Assembly (NCBI RefSeq): GCF_000721605.1
Contig: NZ_JOIZ01000003.1
Location: 281,244 to 345,243, forward strand
Direction: 5' to 3'
Length of the DNA: 64,000 nt
DNA from: Streptomyces sp. NRRL S-37
GTDB taxonomy: Bacteria > Actinomycetota > Actinomycetes > Streptomycetales > Streptomycetaceae
Shown: positions 26,782 through 35,052 of the stretch, piece by piece
Numbering within the stretch: the first letter of the stretch is position 1
Layout: the number at the start of each line of letters is the position of its first letter
The notes under the pieces: generated by a model
What the model saw: only the letters and a program-made list of their open reading frames with translations
Database searches by the model: none
What the model was told of the DNA's origin: nothing
Translations under genes and position numbers: made by a program

Positions 26782-27893
26782 CCCGTCGGCGGAACGTCGT
26801 CCGCCGTGCGCCGGGCAAACTGTTCGTCGCGGGGGAGTACGCGGTGATGGAACCCGGCAACCCGGCGATCCTCGTGGCGGTCGACCGCCACGTCACCGTC
26901 ACCGTGACCGGCCCCGCCGAGGAGGGCGTCGAGATCACCTCCGACCTCGGCCCGTGCGGCGCGCGCCTGCGGTGGCGGGACGGCCGGCTCGGGCCGTACG
27001 GCACGGACGACGGGCAGGATGGAGGGGCGAGGCTCGCCCATGTGACGTCCGCGATCGAGACCGTGGCCCGGCTGCTGACCGAACGCGGCCTTCCCGCACC
27101 GGTGTTCGGCATGTCGGTCGAGAGCGGCCTGCACGACGCCGGTACCAAGTACGGCCTGGGTTCCAGCGGCGCGGTGACGGTGGCGACGGTGGCCGCCGTC
27201 GCGGCGTTCTGCGGCCTCACGCTGTCCGACGAGGAGCGGTTCCGCCTCGCCCTGCTCGCCACCGCCGAAATCGACCCCAAGGGCTCCGGCGGCGACCTCG
27301 CCGCCAGTACCTGGGGCGGCTGGATCGCCTACCGGGCGCCCGACCGGGCCGCCGTCCGGGACCTTGCCCGCGACCGCGGTGTCGAGGAGGCGCTTCGCGC
27401 GCCCTGGCCGGGTTTCGGAGTGCGTCGTCTGCCGGCGCCCGAGGGCCTCTCACTGGAGGTCGGCTGGACCGGAAGCCCGGCCTCCACCGCGGCCCTGGTG
27501 TCGGGCCCGCACCGGCGGCCCTGGCGCGGCACCGCCGCCCACCAGAGGTTCGTCCGCACCACCACCGACTGTGTGCGTACGGCGATCGACGCGCTGGAGC
27601 GGGGCGACGGACGGCGGTTGCAGGAGCAGATCCGCCGGGCCCGGCGGGAGCTGGCCCTCCTGGACGACGAGGTCGCTCTGGGCGTCTTCACTCCCCGGCT
27701 GACGGCGCTGTGCGAGGCCGCCGAGGCCGTGGGGGCCGCGGCCAAGCCCTCCGGGGCGGGCGGCGGCGACTGCGGCATCGCCCTGCTGGACGCCACCGCC
27801 CCGCGGGACACCGCCCGATTGCACGAACGGTGGGCCTCGGCCGGGGTGGTGCCCCTGCCGGTCCGCCCCGCCGCGGAAGGGAACGAGGAATGA
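26778..27893 (+). CDS. phosphomevalonate kinase
   Basis: A 371-residue GHMP kinase converting mevalonate 5-phosphate to the diphosphate. The N-terminus RRAPGKLFVAGEYAVMEPGN is typical of the family. The ATP loop reads TKYGLGSSGAVTVATVAA, and the C-terminal glycine motif is KPSGAGGGDCGIALLD. It overlaps both neighbours by four bases, so translation of the operon is coupled. Confidence 0.93.
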   Translation: MTRRRNVVRRAPGKLFVAGEYAVMEPGNPAILVAVDRHVTVTVTGPAEEGVEITSDLGPCGARLRWRDGRLGPYGTDDGQDGGARLAHVTSAIETVARLLTERGLPAPVFGMSVESGLHDAGTKYGLGSSGAVTVATVAAVAAFCGLTLSDEERFRLALLATAEIDPKGSGGDLAASTWGGWIAYRAPDRAAVRDLARDRGVEEALRAPWPGFGVRRLPAPEGLSLEVGWTGSPASTAALVSGPHRRPWRGTAAHQRFVRTTTDCVRTAIDALERGDGRRLQEQIRRARRELALLDDEVALGVFTPRLTALCEAAEAVGAAAKPSGAGGGDCGIALLDATAPRDTARLHERWASAGVVPLPVRPAAEGNEE

Positions 27894-28981
27894 TCGCTCA
27901 ACGCAAGGACGACCACGTCCGGCTCGCTGTCGAGCAGCAGCAACAGCACCCCGGACACAACCAGTTCGACGAGGTGTCGTTCGTCCACCACGCCCTGGCC
28001 GGCCTCGACCGGGCGGACGTCTCACTGGCCACCGCCTTCGCCGGCGTCTCCTGGCGGGTGCCGCTGTACATCAACGCGATGACCGGCGGCAGCGAGCGGA
28101 CCGGCGTCATCAACCGGGACCTGGGCATCGCCGCCCGCGAGACCGGCGTACCCATCGCGTCGGGGTCCATGAGCGCCTACTTCAAGGACCCCGGCAGCGC
28201 CGGTACGTTCAGCGTGCTGCGCGAGGAGAACCCGGACGGGTTCGTCATCGCCAACGTCAATGCGACGGCCTCCGTCGACCAGGCGCTGAGGGCCGTCGAC
28301 CTGCTTCGGGCCGACGCCCTCCAGATTCACGTCAACACCGTGCAGGAGACGGTGATGCCGGAGGGCGACCGGTCGTTCTCGTCCTGGGTCCCGCAGATCG
28401 AGAAGATCGCGTCCGGCGTCGGCGTCCCCGTGATCGTGAAGGAGGTCGGCTTCGGGCTGAGCCGCGAGACCGTCCGCCTGCTGGAGAGCCTCGGCGTGCG
28501 GGTCGCCGACCTCGGCGGCCGGGGCGGCACCGACTTCGCCCGCATAGAGAACGGCCGGCGTGAACTCGCCGACTACGCCTACCTCACCGGTTGGGGACAG
28601 TCCACCGCCGCCTGCCTGCTGGACGCGCAGGACGCCCCGATCCCCGTCCTCGCCTCCGGTGGGGTGCGCAACCCGCTCGACGTGGCCCGTGCGCTGGCGC
28701 TCGGCGCGTCCGGCGTCGGCGTCTCCGGCACGTTCCTGCGCACCCTGCTCGACGGCGGGGTGGAGGCGCTGATCGCGCGGATATCGGCCTGGCTCGACCA
28801 ACTGGCCGCGCTCCTGACCCTGCTCGGCGCCCGCACCCCCGCCGACCTGACGCGCTGCGACCTGCTGATCCACGGCGAGCTCCGCGACTTCTGCGCCGAC
28901 CGGGGAGTCGACACCCGGCCGTTCGCCCGCCGTTCCGGCGGCCTCGACGTCCCTCACGAAACGACGGGAAACACACGATGA
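27890..28981 (+). CDS. fni: type II isopentenyl-diphosphate isomerase (FMN-dependent)
   Basis: A 363-residue FMN enzyme interconverting IPP and DMAPP. It starts QRKDDHVRLAVEQQQQHPGH, characteristic of type II isomerases. It shows YINAMTGGSERTG, the HVNTVQETVMPEGDRSF segment with catalytic Gln/Glu, and the flavin phosphate loops VADLGGRGGTDF and ASGGVRNPLDVARAL. It overlaps the kinase before and the reductase after (ATGA at each side). It gives the operon both C5 units for prenyl chain synthesis. Confidence 0.95.
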   Translation: MIAQRKDDHVRLAVEQQQQHPGHNQFDEVSFVHHALAGLDRADVSLATAFAGVSWRVPLYINAMTGGSERTGVINRDLGIAARETGVPIASGSMSAYFKDPGSAGTFSVLREENPDGFVIANVNATASVDQALRAVDLLRADALQIHVNTVQETVMPEGDRSFSSWVPQIEKIASGVGVPVIVKEVGFGLSRETVRLLESLGVRVADLGGRGGTDFARIENGRRELADYAYLTGWGQSTAACLLDAQDAPIPVLASGGVRNPLDVARALALGASGVGVSGTFLRTLLDGGVEALIARISAWLDQLAALLTLLGARTPADLTRCDLLIHGELRDFCADRGVDTRPFARRSGGLDVPHETTGNTR

Positions 28982-30036
28982 CCGACAACGCGATCGCCGG
29001 GGTCCCGATGCGATGGGTGGGCCCCCTGCGCATCTCCGGGAACGTGGCCACCACCGAGACCCCGGTCCCGCTCGCCACCTACGAATCGCCGCTGTGGCCC
29101 TCGGTGGGCCGGGGCGCGAAGGTGTCCATGCTGTCCGAGCAGGGCATCGTCGCCACCCTCGTGGACGAGCGGATGACCCGGTCGGTGCTCCTGGAGGCGG
29201 TGGACGCGCAGACCGCGCTGACGGCCGTACGGACCATCGACGCGCGCATCGGCGAGCTGCGCGAGGTCGTGCGCACCTGCAGCCGGTTCGCCGAACTGAT
29301 CGGCGTACGCCACGAGATCAACGCCAACCTGCTGTTCGTCCGGTTCGAGTTCAGCACGGGCGACGCCTCCGGCCACAACATGGCCACGCTCGCCTCCGAC
29401 GTGCTCCTGGGGCACCTGCTGGAGACGATCCCGGGCATCTCCTACGGATCGATCTCCGGGAACTACTGCACGGACAAGAAGGCGACCGCGATCAACGGCA
29501 TCCTCGGCCGCGGCAAGAACGTCGTCACCGAGTTGCTCGTGCCGCGTGAGGTGGTGCGGGGCGTCCTGCGCACGACGGCCGCCTCGATCGTCGAGCTGAA
29601 CATCCGCAAGAACATGCTCGGAACCCTGCTCGCCGGCGGCATCCGCTCGGCCAACGCCCACTTCGCGAACATGCTGCTCGGTTTCTACCTGGCCACCGGC
29701 CAGGACGCGGCCAACATCGTCGAGGGCTCCCAGGGCGTCGTGATGGCCGAGGACCGGGACGGAGACCTCTACTTCGCCTGCACCCTGCCCAACCTGATCG
29801 TGGGTTCCGTCGGGAACGGCAAGGGGCTCGACTTCGTGGAGTCGAACCTGACCCGGCTCGGCTGCCGGGCCGAGCGCGCCCCCGGGGAGAACGCGCGCCG
29901 GCTCGCCGTCATCGCGGCGGCGACGGTGCTGTGCGGCGAACTGTCCCTCCTCGCGGCCCAGACGAACCCGGGCGAACTGATGCGCGCACACGTCCACATG
30001 GAACGCGACCACAACACAGCGAAGGCCGGTGTCTGA
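28978..30036 (+). CDS. HMG-CoA reductase (class I)
   Basis: A 352-residue soluble reductase making mevalonate from HMG-CoA with NADPH. Visible elements: the catalytic Glu region MLSEQGIVATLVDERMTRS, DKK motif GNYCTDKKATAINGI, catalytic Asp in TGQDAANIVEG, LPNLIVGSVGNG, and the C-terminal His in RAHVHMERDHN. No membrane anchor is present, as in other Streptomyces class I enzymes. The start overlaps the isomerase stop. Confidence 0.94.
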   Translation: MTDNAIAGVPMRWVGPLRISGNVATTETPVPLATYESPLWPSVGRGAKVSMLSEQGIVATLVDERMTRSVLLEAVDAQTALTAVRTIDARIGELREVVRTCSRFAELIGVRHEINANLLFVRFEFSTGDASGHNMATLASDVLLGHLLETIPGISYGSISGNYCTDKKATAINGILGRGKNVVTELLVPREVVRGVLRTTAASIVELNIRKNMLGTLLAGGIRSANAHFANMLLGFYLATGQDAANIVEGSQGVVMAEDRDGDLYFACTLPNLIVGSVGNGKGLDFVESNLTRLGCRAERAPGENARRLAVIAAATVLCGELSLLAAQTNPGELMRAHVHMERDHNTAKAGV

Positions 30037-31216
30037 GGAAATGGCCAACGACTCACCCACGGGAATCCACGACCTGTCGTTCGCGACGACCGAGTTCGTC
30101 CTGCCGCACACGGCCCTCTCCCGGCACAACGGAACCGACATCGCCAAGTACCACAAGGGCATCGGCCAGCGGTCGATGAGCGTGCCCGCCGCCGACGAGG
30201 ACATCGTGACCATGGCGGCGGCCGCCGCGGCGCCCGTCATCGAGCGGCACGGCAGCGACGGCATCCGGACGGTCATCTTCGCGACCGAGTCCTCGATCGA
30301 CCAGGCGAAGTCGGCCGGCATATACGTCCACTCGCTCCTCGGACTGCCCTCGGCCACCCGGGTCGTCGAACTCAAGCAGGCCTGCTACGGGGCGACGGCG
30401 GCCCTCCAGTTCGCCCTCGGCCTGGTGCGCCGCGACCCGGCGCAGCGCGTCCTCGTGGTCGCCGGCGACGTCTCCAAGTACGAGCTGGACAGCCCGGGCG
30501 AGGCCACCCAGGGAGCCGCCGCCGTGGCCATGCTGGTCGGTGCCGACCCCGCACTGGTACACGTCGAGGAGCCCTCGGGCGTGTTCACCGCCGACGTCAT
30601 GGACTTCTGGCGGCCGAACTACCGCGAGGCCGCGCTGGTCGACGGGCAGGAGTCCATCGGCGCGTACCTGCTGGCGGTGGAGGGCAGTTGGAAGGACTAC
30701 GCGGAGCAGGGCGGGCGCTCGCTCGACGAGTTCGCCGCGTTCTGCTACCACCAGCCGTTCACCAAGATGGCCTACAAGGCCCACCGGCACCTGCTGAACC
30801 ACTGCGGGCACGGCGTCGACGAGGAACGCGTCGCCCGGGACCTCGGGCTGACCACGGCCTACAACAACGTCATCGGCAACAGCTACACCGCCTCGGTGTA
30901 CCTGGCCCTGGCCGCGCTGCTGGACCAGGCGGACGACATGAGCGGGCGGGCCGTCGGCTTCCTCAGCTACGGGTCCGGCAGCGTCGCCGAGTTCTTCGCC
31001 GGCTCCGTCGTCCCCGGTTACCGCGAACACCTGCGCACCGAGGCGCACCGCGCGGCGATCGACCGGCGCGTGCCCATCGACTACGCCCGCTACCGCGGGC
31101 TGCACGAGTACTCCTTCCCGGCCGACGGCAAGGAGCACCGCACCCCGGCCGAGACCACGGGCCCCTTCCGGCTGGCGGCCCTGCGCGACCACAAGCGCGT
31201 CTACGAGACGCGCTGA
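30029..31216 (+). CDS. HMG-CoA synthase
   Basis: A 395-residue thiolase-fold enzyme condensing acetyl-CoA with acetoacetyl-CoA. Catalytic residues: Cys in VVELKQACYGATAALQ, Glu in IFATESSIDQAKS and His in CYHQPFTKMAYKAHR. Sequence IHDLSFATTEFVLPHTAL and the C-terminus RLAALRDHKRVYETR agree with the Streptomyces CL190 enzyme as I remember it. GTG 30029 overlapping the reductase stop has AAGG upstream; ATG 30041 is an alternative start with its ribosome site too close. Confidence 0.94.
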   Translation: MSEEMANDSPTGIHDLSFATTEFVLPHTALSRHNGTDIAKYHKGIGQRSMSVPAADEDIVTMAAAAAAPVIERHGSDGIRTVIFATESSIDQAKSAGIYVHSLLGLPSATRVVELKQACYGATAALQFALGLVRRDPAQRVLVVAGDVSKYELDSPGEATQGAAAVAMLVGADPALVHVEEPSGVFTADVMDFWRPNYREAALVDGQESIGAYLLAVEGSWKDYAEQGGRSLDEFAAFCYHQPFTKMAYKAHRHLLNHCGHGVDEERVARDLGLTTAYNNVIGNSYTASVYLALAALLDQADDMSGRAVGFLSYGSGSVAEFFAGSVVPGYREHLRTEAHRAAIDRRVPIDYARYRGLHEYSFPADGKEHRTPAETTGPFRLAALRDHKRVYETR

Positions 31217-31281
31217 CGGCCCCGCCGCCGCGGGGCCGTTCGCACGGCCCGTCCAGGACCACCCGAGGGGAGGACGGACGC

Positions 31282-32256
31282 ATGACCGGAGTCGGAATCC
31301 TCGGCACGGGGGCCCATGTGCCGGATCGTGTCGTCTCCAACGACGAGGCCGGCGCGGCGGCGGGGGTCGACGATGCCTGGATCGTCCGCAAGACCGCGAT
31401 CCGAGAACGCCGCTGGGCCGCCCCCGAGCAGGCCACCTCGGACCTGGCGGCGTCCGCGGGACGGGCCGCGCTGCGGTCGGCCGGCATCACCGCCGACCAG
31501 CTGTCCGTGATCCTCGTGGCCACCTCCACGCCCGACCGGCCCCAGCCGCCCACCGCCGCCTACGTCCAGCACCTGCTCGGCGCCGCCGGCGCGGCCGCGT
31601 TCGACGTCAACGCCGTCTGCTCCGGCGAGGTGTTCGCGCTCGCCGCGGCCGAGGGCATCCTCACCAGACGGGGCGGACACGCACTGATCATCGGCGCCGA
31701 CGTGTACTCGCGCATCCTGAACCCGGCCGACCGCAGGACGGTCGTACTGTTCGGCGACGGTGCCGGGGCGATGGTTCTGGGCCCGGGACGGGGAGCACGC
31801 GTCCGCGGCATCACCGCCCACACCTTCGGCGAGCTGTCGGGACTGATCGAGGTGCCCGCGGGCGGCAGCCGACTGCCCGCCGACCGGGCCGCCCTGGACG
31901 CCGGCCTCCAGTACTTCACGATGGACGGCCGGGCGGTGCGCGGCTTCGTCGAGGACCGCCTGCCGCTGCTGACCAAGCAGTTCCTCCACGAGAGCGGAGT
32001 CGGTCCCGACGACATCGGCCACTTCGTCCCGCACCAGGCCAACGGCGTCATGCTCGACTCCCTCTTCGCGCAGCTGGCCCTGCCCAGGGCCACCATGCAC
32101 CTCACGCTCACGCGCTACGGCAACACGGGAGCCGCCTCCATCCCGATCACCCTCGCGGAAGCCGCCCGCACGGGAGCCTTCCGGCCGGGCGAGCTGATCC
32201 TCCTGGCCGGCTTCGGCGGGGGCATGGCCGTGGGATTCGCGCTGGTCGAGTGGTGA
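31282..32256 (+). CDS. nphT7: acetoacetyl-CoA synthase (NphT7 type, KAS III fold)
   Basis: A 324-residue condensing enzyme that makes acetoacetyl-CoA irreversibly from acetyl-CoA and malonyl-CoA, feeding HMG-CoA synthase. The triad is Cys in VNAVCSGEVFAL, His in HFVPHQANGVML and Asn in TRYGNTGAASIPI. It is closely collinear with NphT7 of the naphterpin producer (STPDRPQPPTAAYVQH, SRILNPADRRTVVLFGDGAG). GGGGAGG precedes the ATG. Last gene of the mevalonate operon, followed by tandem hairpins. Confidence 0.92.
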   Translation: MTGVGILGTGAHVPDRVVSNDEAGAAAGVDDAWIVRKTAIRERRWAAPEQATSDLAASAGRAALRSAGITADQLSVILVATSTPDRPQPPTAAYVQHLLGAAGAAAFDVNAVCSGEVFALAAAEGILTRRGGHALIIGADVYSRILNPADRRTVVLFGDGAGAMVLGPGRGARVRGITAHTFGELSGLIEVPAGGSRLPADRAALDAGLQYFTMDGRAVRGFVEDRLPLLTKQFLHESGVGPDDIGHFVPHQANGVMLDSLFAQLALPRATMHLTLTRYGNTGAASIPITLAEAARTGAFRPGELILLAGFGGGMAVGFALVEW

Positions 32257-32300
32257 AGCCGGCGTCCGCCCGCTCGGCGCGCACCGGAGAGCCGCCGGCC

Positions 32301-32351
32301 GACGTCCCGCGGCGGGACGTCCGGGCGTCGGGCGTCCTCACCGACGCCCGG
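32301..32351 (+). terminator. tandem terminator hairpins after the mevalonate operon
   Basis: GACGTCCCGCGGCGGGACGTC (32301-32321) is a near-perfect palindrome. It is followed directly by CCGGGCGTCG paired with CGACGCCCGG (32321-32330 with 32342-32351). Together they lie 45-95 bp after the nphT7-type stop. Confidence 0.7.
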
Positions 32352-32593
32352 ACGGCCTGTCCGAGCCGGAGGCCCGCACCGGTGCCGCGGGCCCGCTGAC
32401 GGACCGCGCGCCGTCCCGGTCACCGCCCTCCGTGGGGAAGCGGCAGGGGAGGAGAGGCCCGGTGGTCCCCGCGGACGCGCCGGACGTGCTCCGCGCGCAT
32501 CCCGGGACGGCCACGGCGTGCGGCCGTCGTCCGGCCCCCCTCCGACGTCTCGAGCAGGGGGTGTCGTCTGAATCTTGTCGGGTGGCGGGGTCG

Positions 32594-32665
32594 CGGGGTC
32601 CGGCACCGCTCCCCCACTGCCTGAAGGGCGTGGGAGGTACCCCGTCACCGGACCCCGCTCGGCTC
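32594..32665. repeat. complex hairpin of the CTCCCCCACTGCC...GTGGGAGG type
   Basis: GGGTCCGG/CCGGACCC form the outer arms, and CTCCCCCAC/GTGGGAG the inner arms, around CTGAAGGGC. I recognise the core 'CCCCCACTGCCTGAAGGGCGTGGGAGG' pattern as a recurrent Streptomyces intergenic element. It occupies the 458-bp gap 32257-32714 between the convergent nphT7-type and MerR-like genes, probably as a terminator for the latter. Confidence 0.55.
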
Positions 32666-32714
32666 GGCTGCTGGGCACCGCGCGCTGGAGCCGACCTGAT
32701 CCGGACGACACCTC

Positions 32715-32897
32715 CTAACGCCGTCGTCGTACGGCGATCCGTGTGAGTTCCTCGATGTCGAACGCGGACCGGCCCGGTGTGCCGTAGCGGGTGAGTTTCC
32801 CGCGGCTCACCCACTTGCGGATCGTCGCCTCGGACACACCCGCGGCGAGCGCGGCCACTTTGGTCGGTACCAGACGGTGGGACGGCGGTTTCCTCAT
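32715..32897 (-). CDS. small MerR-like helix-turn-helix protein
   Basis: A 60-residue basic protein consisting almost only of a winged HTH: LVPTKVAALAAGVSEATIRKWVSRGKLTRYG, then a recognition wing and RIAVRRRR tail. Such mini-MerR or excisionase-like proteins bind DNA in many Streptomyces gene pairs. The ATG overlaps the stop of the upstream gene (ATGA), so both are made together. Target and role are unknown; pathway regulation or a mobile-element remnant are both possible. Confidence 0.75.
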   Translation of the reverse strand: MRKPPSHRLVPTKVAALAAGVSEATIRKWVSRGKLTRYGTPGRSAFDIEELTRIAVRRRR

Positions 32898-33532
32898 GCG
32901 CCGACAGCCCTCCGCCGTTGTTCGACGAGCGGTCGCAGGGTGATCCATTCGCGCAGTTCCCAGGTGTGCCCCGACGAGCACCGGATGCTGGTGCCGTCCG
33001 CGGTCCGCTGCCGCGGCGACGTGGTGATCCTTCCGGCGCAGCCGGCCACCACGCACTCCCAGGTGAGCACGTGGGGTTCCCCGGGTTCCGGGTCGATGGT
33101 GCGCAGCAGATCCAGCCGCAGGGCGTCGATCTCGTCCGCGAAGTCCGCCGCCGGCGGCTGTTCCGTGAGCCACTCCAGGTGGCGCAGCAGGAAATGCGCC
33201 AGGCGGGGAACAGAGCGCGCGGGTGCGACGCCACCGAGCTCGTCGGTGACGAACCCGGCCCACGACTCGAGAACGGCGAGGATGTGGTGCCGGGCGTCGA
33301 GCGCGGACACGTTCAGGTGGTCCCGGCTCCGGCTCCCGGACACCCGCGTGTGGTGCATGCGCCTGGACAGGGGCGAGACGTGGTGCAGGCTCTCCTGGTA
33401 GAGGCCGGGGAGCGCGCGCAGGTCGCTTTCCAACTGCCGGACGCGCGAGGTGCTGAGGGCGGACGCGGCCGCTTCGCCGGGGACCTTGTCCGGAGTTTCT
33501 GGGCAGGCGTGCGACTCCAATTCGATCTCCAT
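32894..33532 (-). CDS. hypothetical protein with Cys/His pairs, partner of the mini-MerR
   Basis: A 212-residue protein, no confident family. It is helical from about residue 30 (VRQLESDLRALPGLYQESLHHV) with LDARHHILAVLESWAGFVTDELG and LAHFLLRHLEWLTEQP. Near the C-terminus WECVVAGCAG and IRCSSGHTWELR could form a zinc ribbon (Cys-x5-Cys ... Cys-x3-His). The start at ATG 33532 is a choice among several, with a weak ribosome site; longer in-frame starts exist upstream. It overlaps the following HTH gene and is divergent from the prenyl synthase gene. Confidence 0.65.
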   Translation of the reverse strand: MEIELESHACPETPDKVPGEAAASALSTSRVRQLESDLRALPGLYQESLHHVSPLSRRMHHTRVSGSRSRDHLNVSALDARHHILAVLESWAGFVTDELGGVAPARSVPRLAHFLLRHLEWLTEQPPAADFADEIDALRLDLLRTIDPEPGEPHVLTWECVVAGCAGRITTSPRQRTADGTSIRCSSGHTWELREWITLRPLVEQRRRAVGA

Positions 33533-33827
33533 TCCGAGGTGGCTTGCCCGGCGACCGTCACGGATGACAAGAGCTGCCTGTGGGGACCGCCCGGTCGCGG
33601 TCGGGCCGGCGGCCCGCGGGAGGAACGGGGGCGCGGCGGAGGATTCACCCGTGGCCCGGCGAACAGCGGTCCTTTTCCCTCCGGCCCGGACGCACAGGGA
33701 GATTTCCATGGTGCGGTTCGGGGTGTCAACGCCGTGCATGCGCGGTCGATCGCCGCTACAGAGGAACTCCAGATTCACTCAGGCGCTCCCTCCGAGTGCC
33801 CCGCCGTCCGAACCCGAGGAGATGCCT

Positions 33828-34895
33828 GTGACGTCCGACGCGACCCGTGACACCGGCCAGGAGGCCGTCTCCCACGCCCGCCGCATCACCACCGACCTGC
33901 TCCGCCGCGTCGAGGACAGGCTGAGTTCCCTCCTCGCGGCCGAGCGCGAGGTGTGGGCGGAGGTGCACGAGGGGGCGGTCGTCCCCGTCGACGCGCTGGC
34001 CGAGCTGATGGCGTCGGGCGGCAAGCGCATCCGGCCCGCCTTCTGCGTCACCGGCTATCTCGCCGCCGGCGGTGATCCCGACGCCCCCGGGATCGTGGCG
34101 GCCGGCGCGGCCCTGGAGATGCTGCACATCTCCGCCCTCGTCCACGACGACGTCCTGGACGACTCCAGCAGGCGGCGCGGGCTGCCGACCGTCCACACGA
34201 AGCACGCGGCGCTGCACGACAGCCGCGGATGGCAGGGTGAGTCACGCCGGTACGGCGAGGGCGTGGCCGTACTCGTCGGCGACCTCGCGCTCGTCTACTC
34301 CGACGCGTTGATGACCGAGGCGCCGAGGCAGGTGCTCCCGGAGTGGAACCGGCTGCGCTCCGAAGTGATGATCGGCCAGTACCTGGACGTCCACGCGGCC
34401 GCCGAGTTCTCCGCATCGCCCCGCAGCGCCCGTCTGATCGCAAGGATCAAGTCCGGCCGGTACACCATCCACCGGCCCCTCGTGGTGGGCGCGAAGGCCG
34501 CGGGCCGCGACGAACTCGCCCCCGTCTTCGAGGAGTACGGCGAGGCGGTGGGCGAGGCGTTCCAGCTCCGTGACGATCTGCTGGACGCCTTCGGCGACTC
34601 CACGGACACCGGCAAGCCCACCGGCCTCGACTTCACCCAGCACAAGATGACGCTGCTGCTGGGCTGGGCGATGCAGCGCGACGAGCGCGTCCACGGCCTG
34701 ATCACGGAGCCGGGCCACACACCCGGCGAGGTGCGCCGCCGCCTGGTGGACACCGGTGTCCCCGCCGACGTCGAGAGGCACATCGCCGGTCTCGTCGAGC
34801 GGGGCTGCAAGGCCATCGCCGACGCGCCCATCGACCAGGTGTGGCGCGGTGAACTGGCGGACATGGCCCGGCGGGCCGCCTACCGCAGCGCCTGA
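33828..34895 (+). CDS. polyprenyl diphosphate synthase (trans-isoprenyl; chain length not clear)
   Basis: A 355-residue all-helical prenyl synthase. First Asp-rich motif: HDDVLDDS (D107-D108 and D111); second: RDDLLDAFGD near residues 249-253. Lys/Arg for IPP binding lie in SGGKRIRPAF. The fifth residue before the first motif is Ser, a small residue, so product length cannot be fixed from this alone. Geranyl or farnesyl diphosphate for the NphB-type enzyme is the contextual guess. GTG 33828 has AGGAG 6 bases upstream; ATG 33822 directly abuts the ribosome site and is disfavoured. Confidence 0.9.
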   Translation: MTSDATRDTGQEAVSHARRITTDLLRRVEDRLSSLLAAEREVWAEVHEGAVVPVDALAELMASGGKRIRPAFCVTGYLAAGGDPDAPGIVAAGAALEMLHISALVHDDVLDDSSRRRGLPTVHTKHAALHDSRGWQGESRRYGEGVAVLVGDLALVYSDALMTEAPRQVLPEWNRLRSEVMIGQYLDVHAAAEFSASPRSARLIARIKSGRYTIHRPLVVGAKAAGRDELAPVFEEYGEAVGEAFQLRDDLLDAFGDSTDTGKPTGLDFTQHKMTLLLGWAMQRDERVHGLITEPGHTPGEVRRRLVDTGVPADVERHIAGLVERGCKAIADAPIDQVWRGELADMARRAAYRSA

Positions 34896-35052
34896 GCCCG
34901 GCGCCTCCCGGATCCCGGGCGGCCGCCGTGCCGCCGGGCGCCGAGCCGCACCACAGTGCCGCTCTACCGGCGCTCCAGCAGCGCTGCCGATACTCGCTGG
35001 GAGCTCCAGGGCCGAAGAGCCTCCTCCCGGATGTCGACGCGAAGGGATTCCT

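Noticed and set aside
32294..32356. Possible small RNA from the hairpin cluster after nphT7
   Set aside because: The hairpins are explained as terminators; no promoter was seen.
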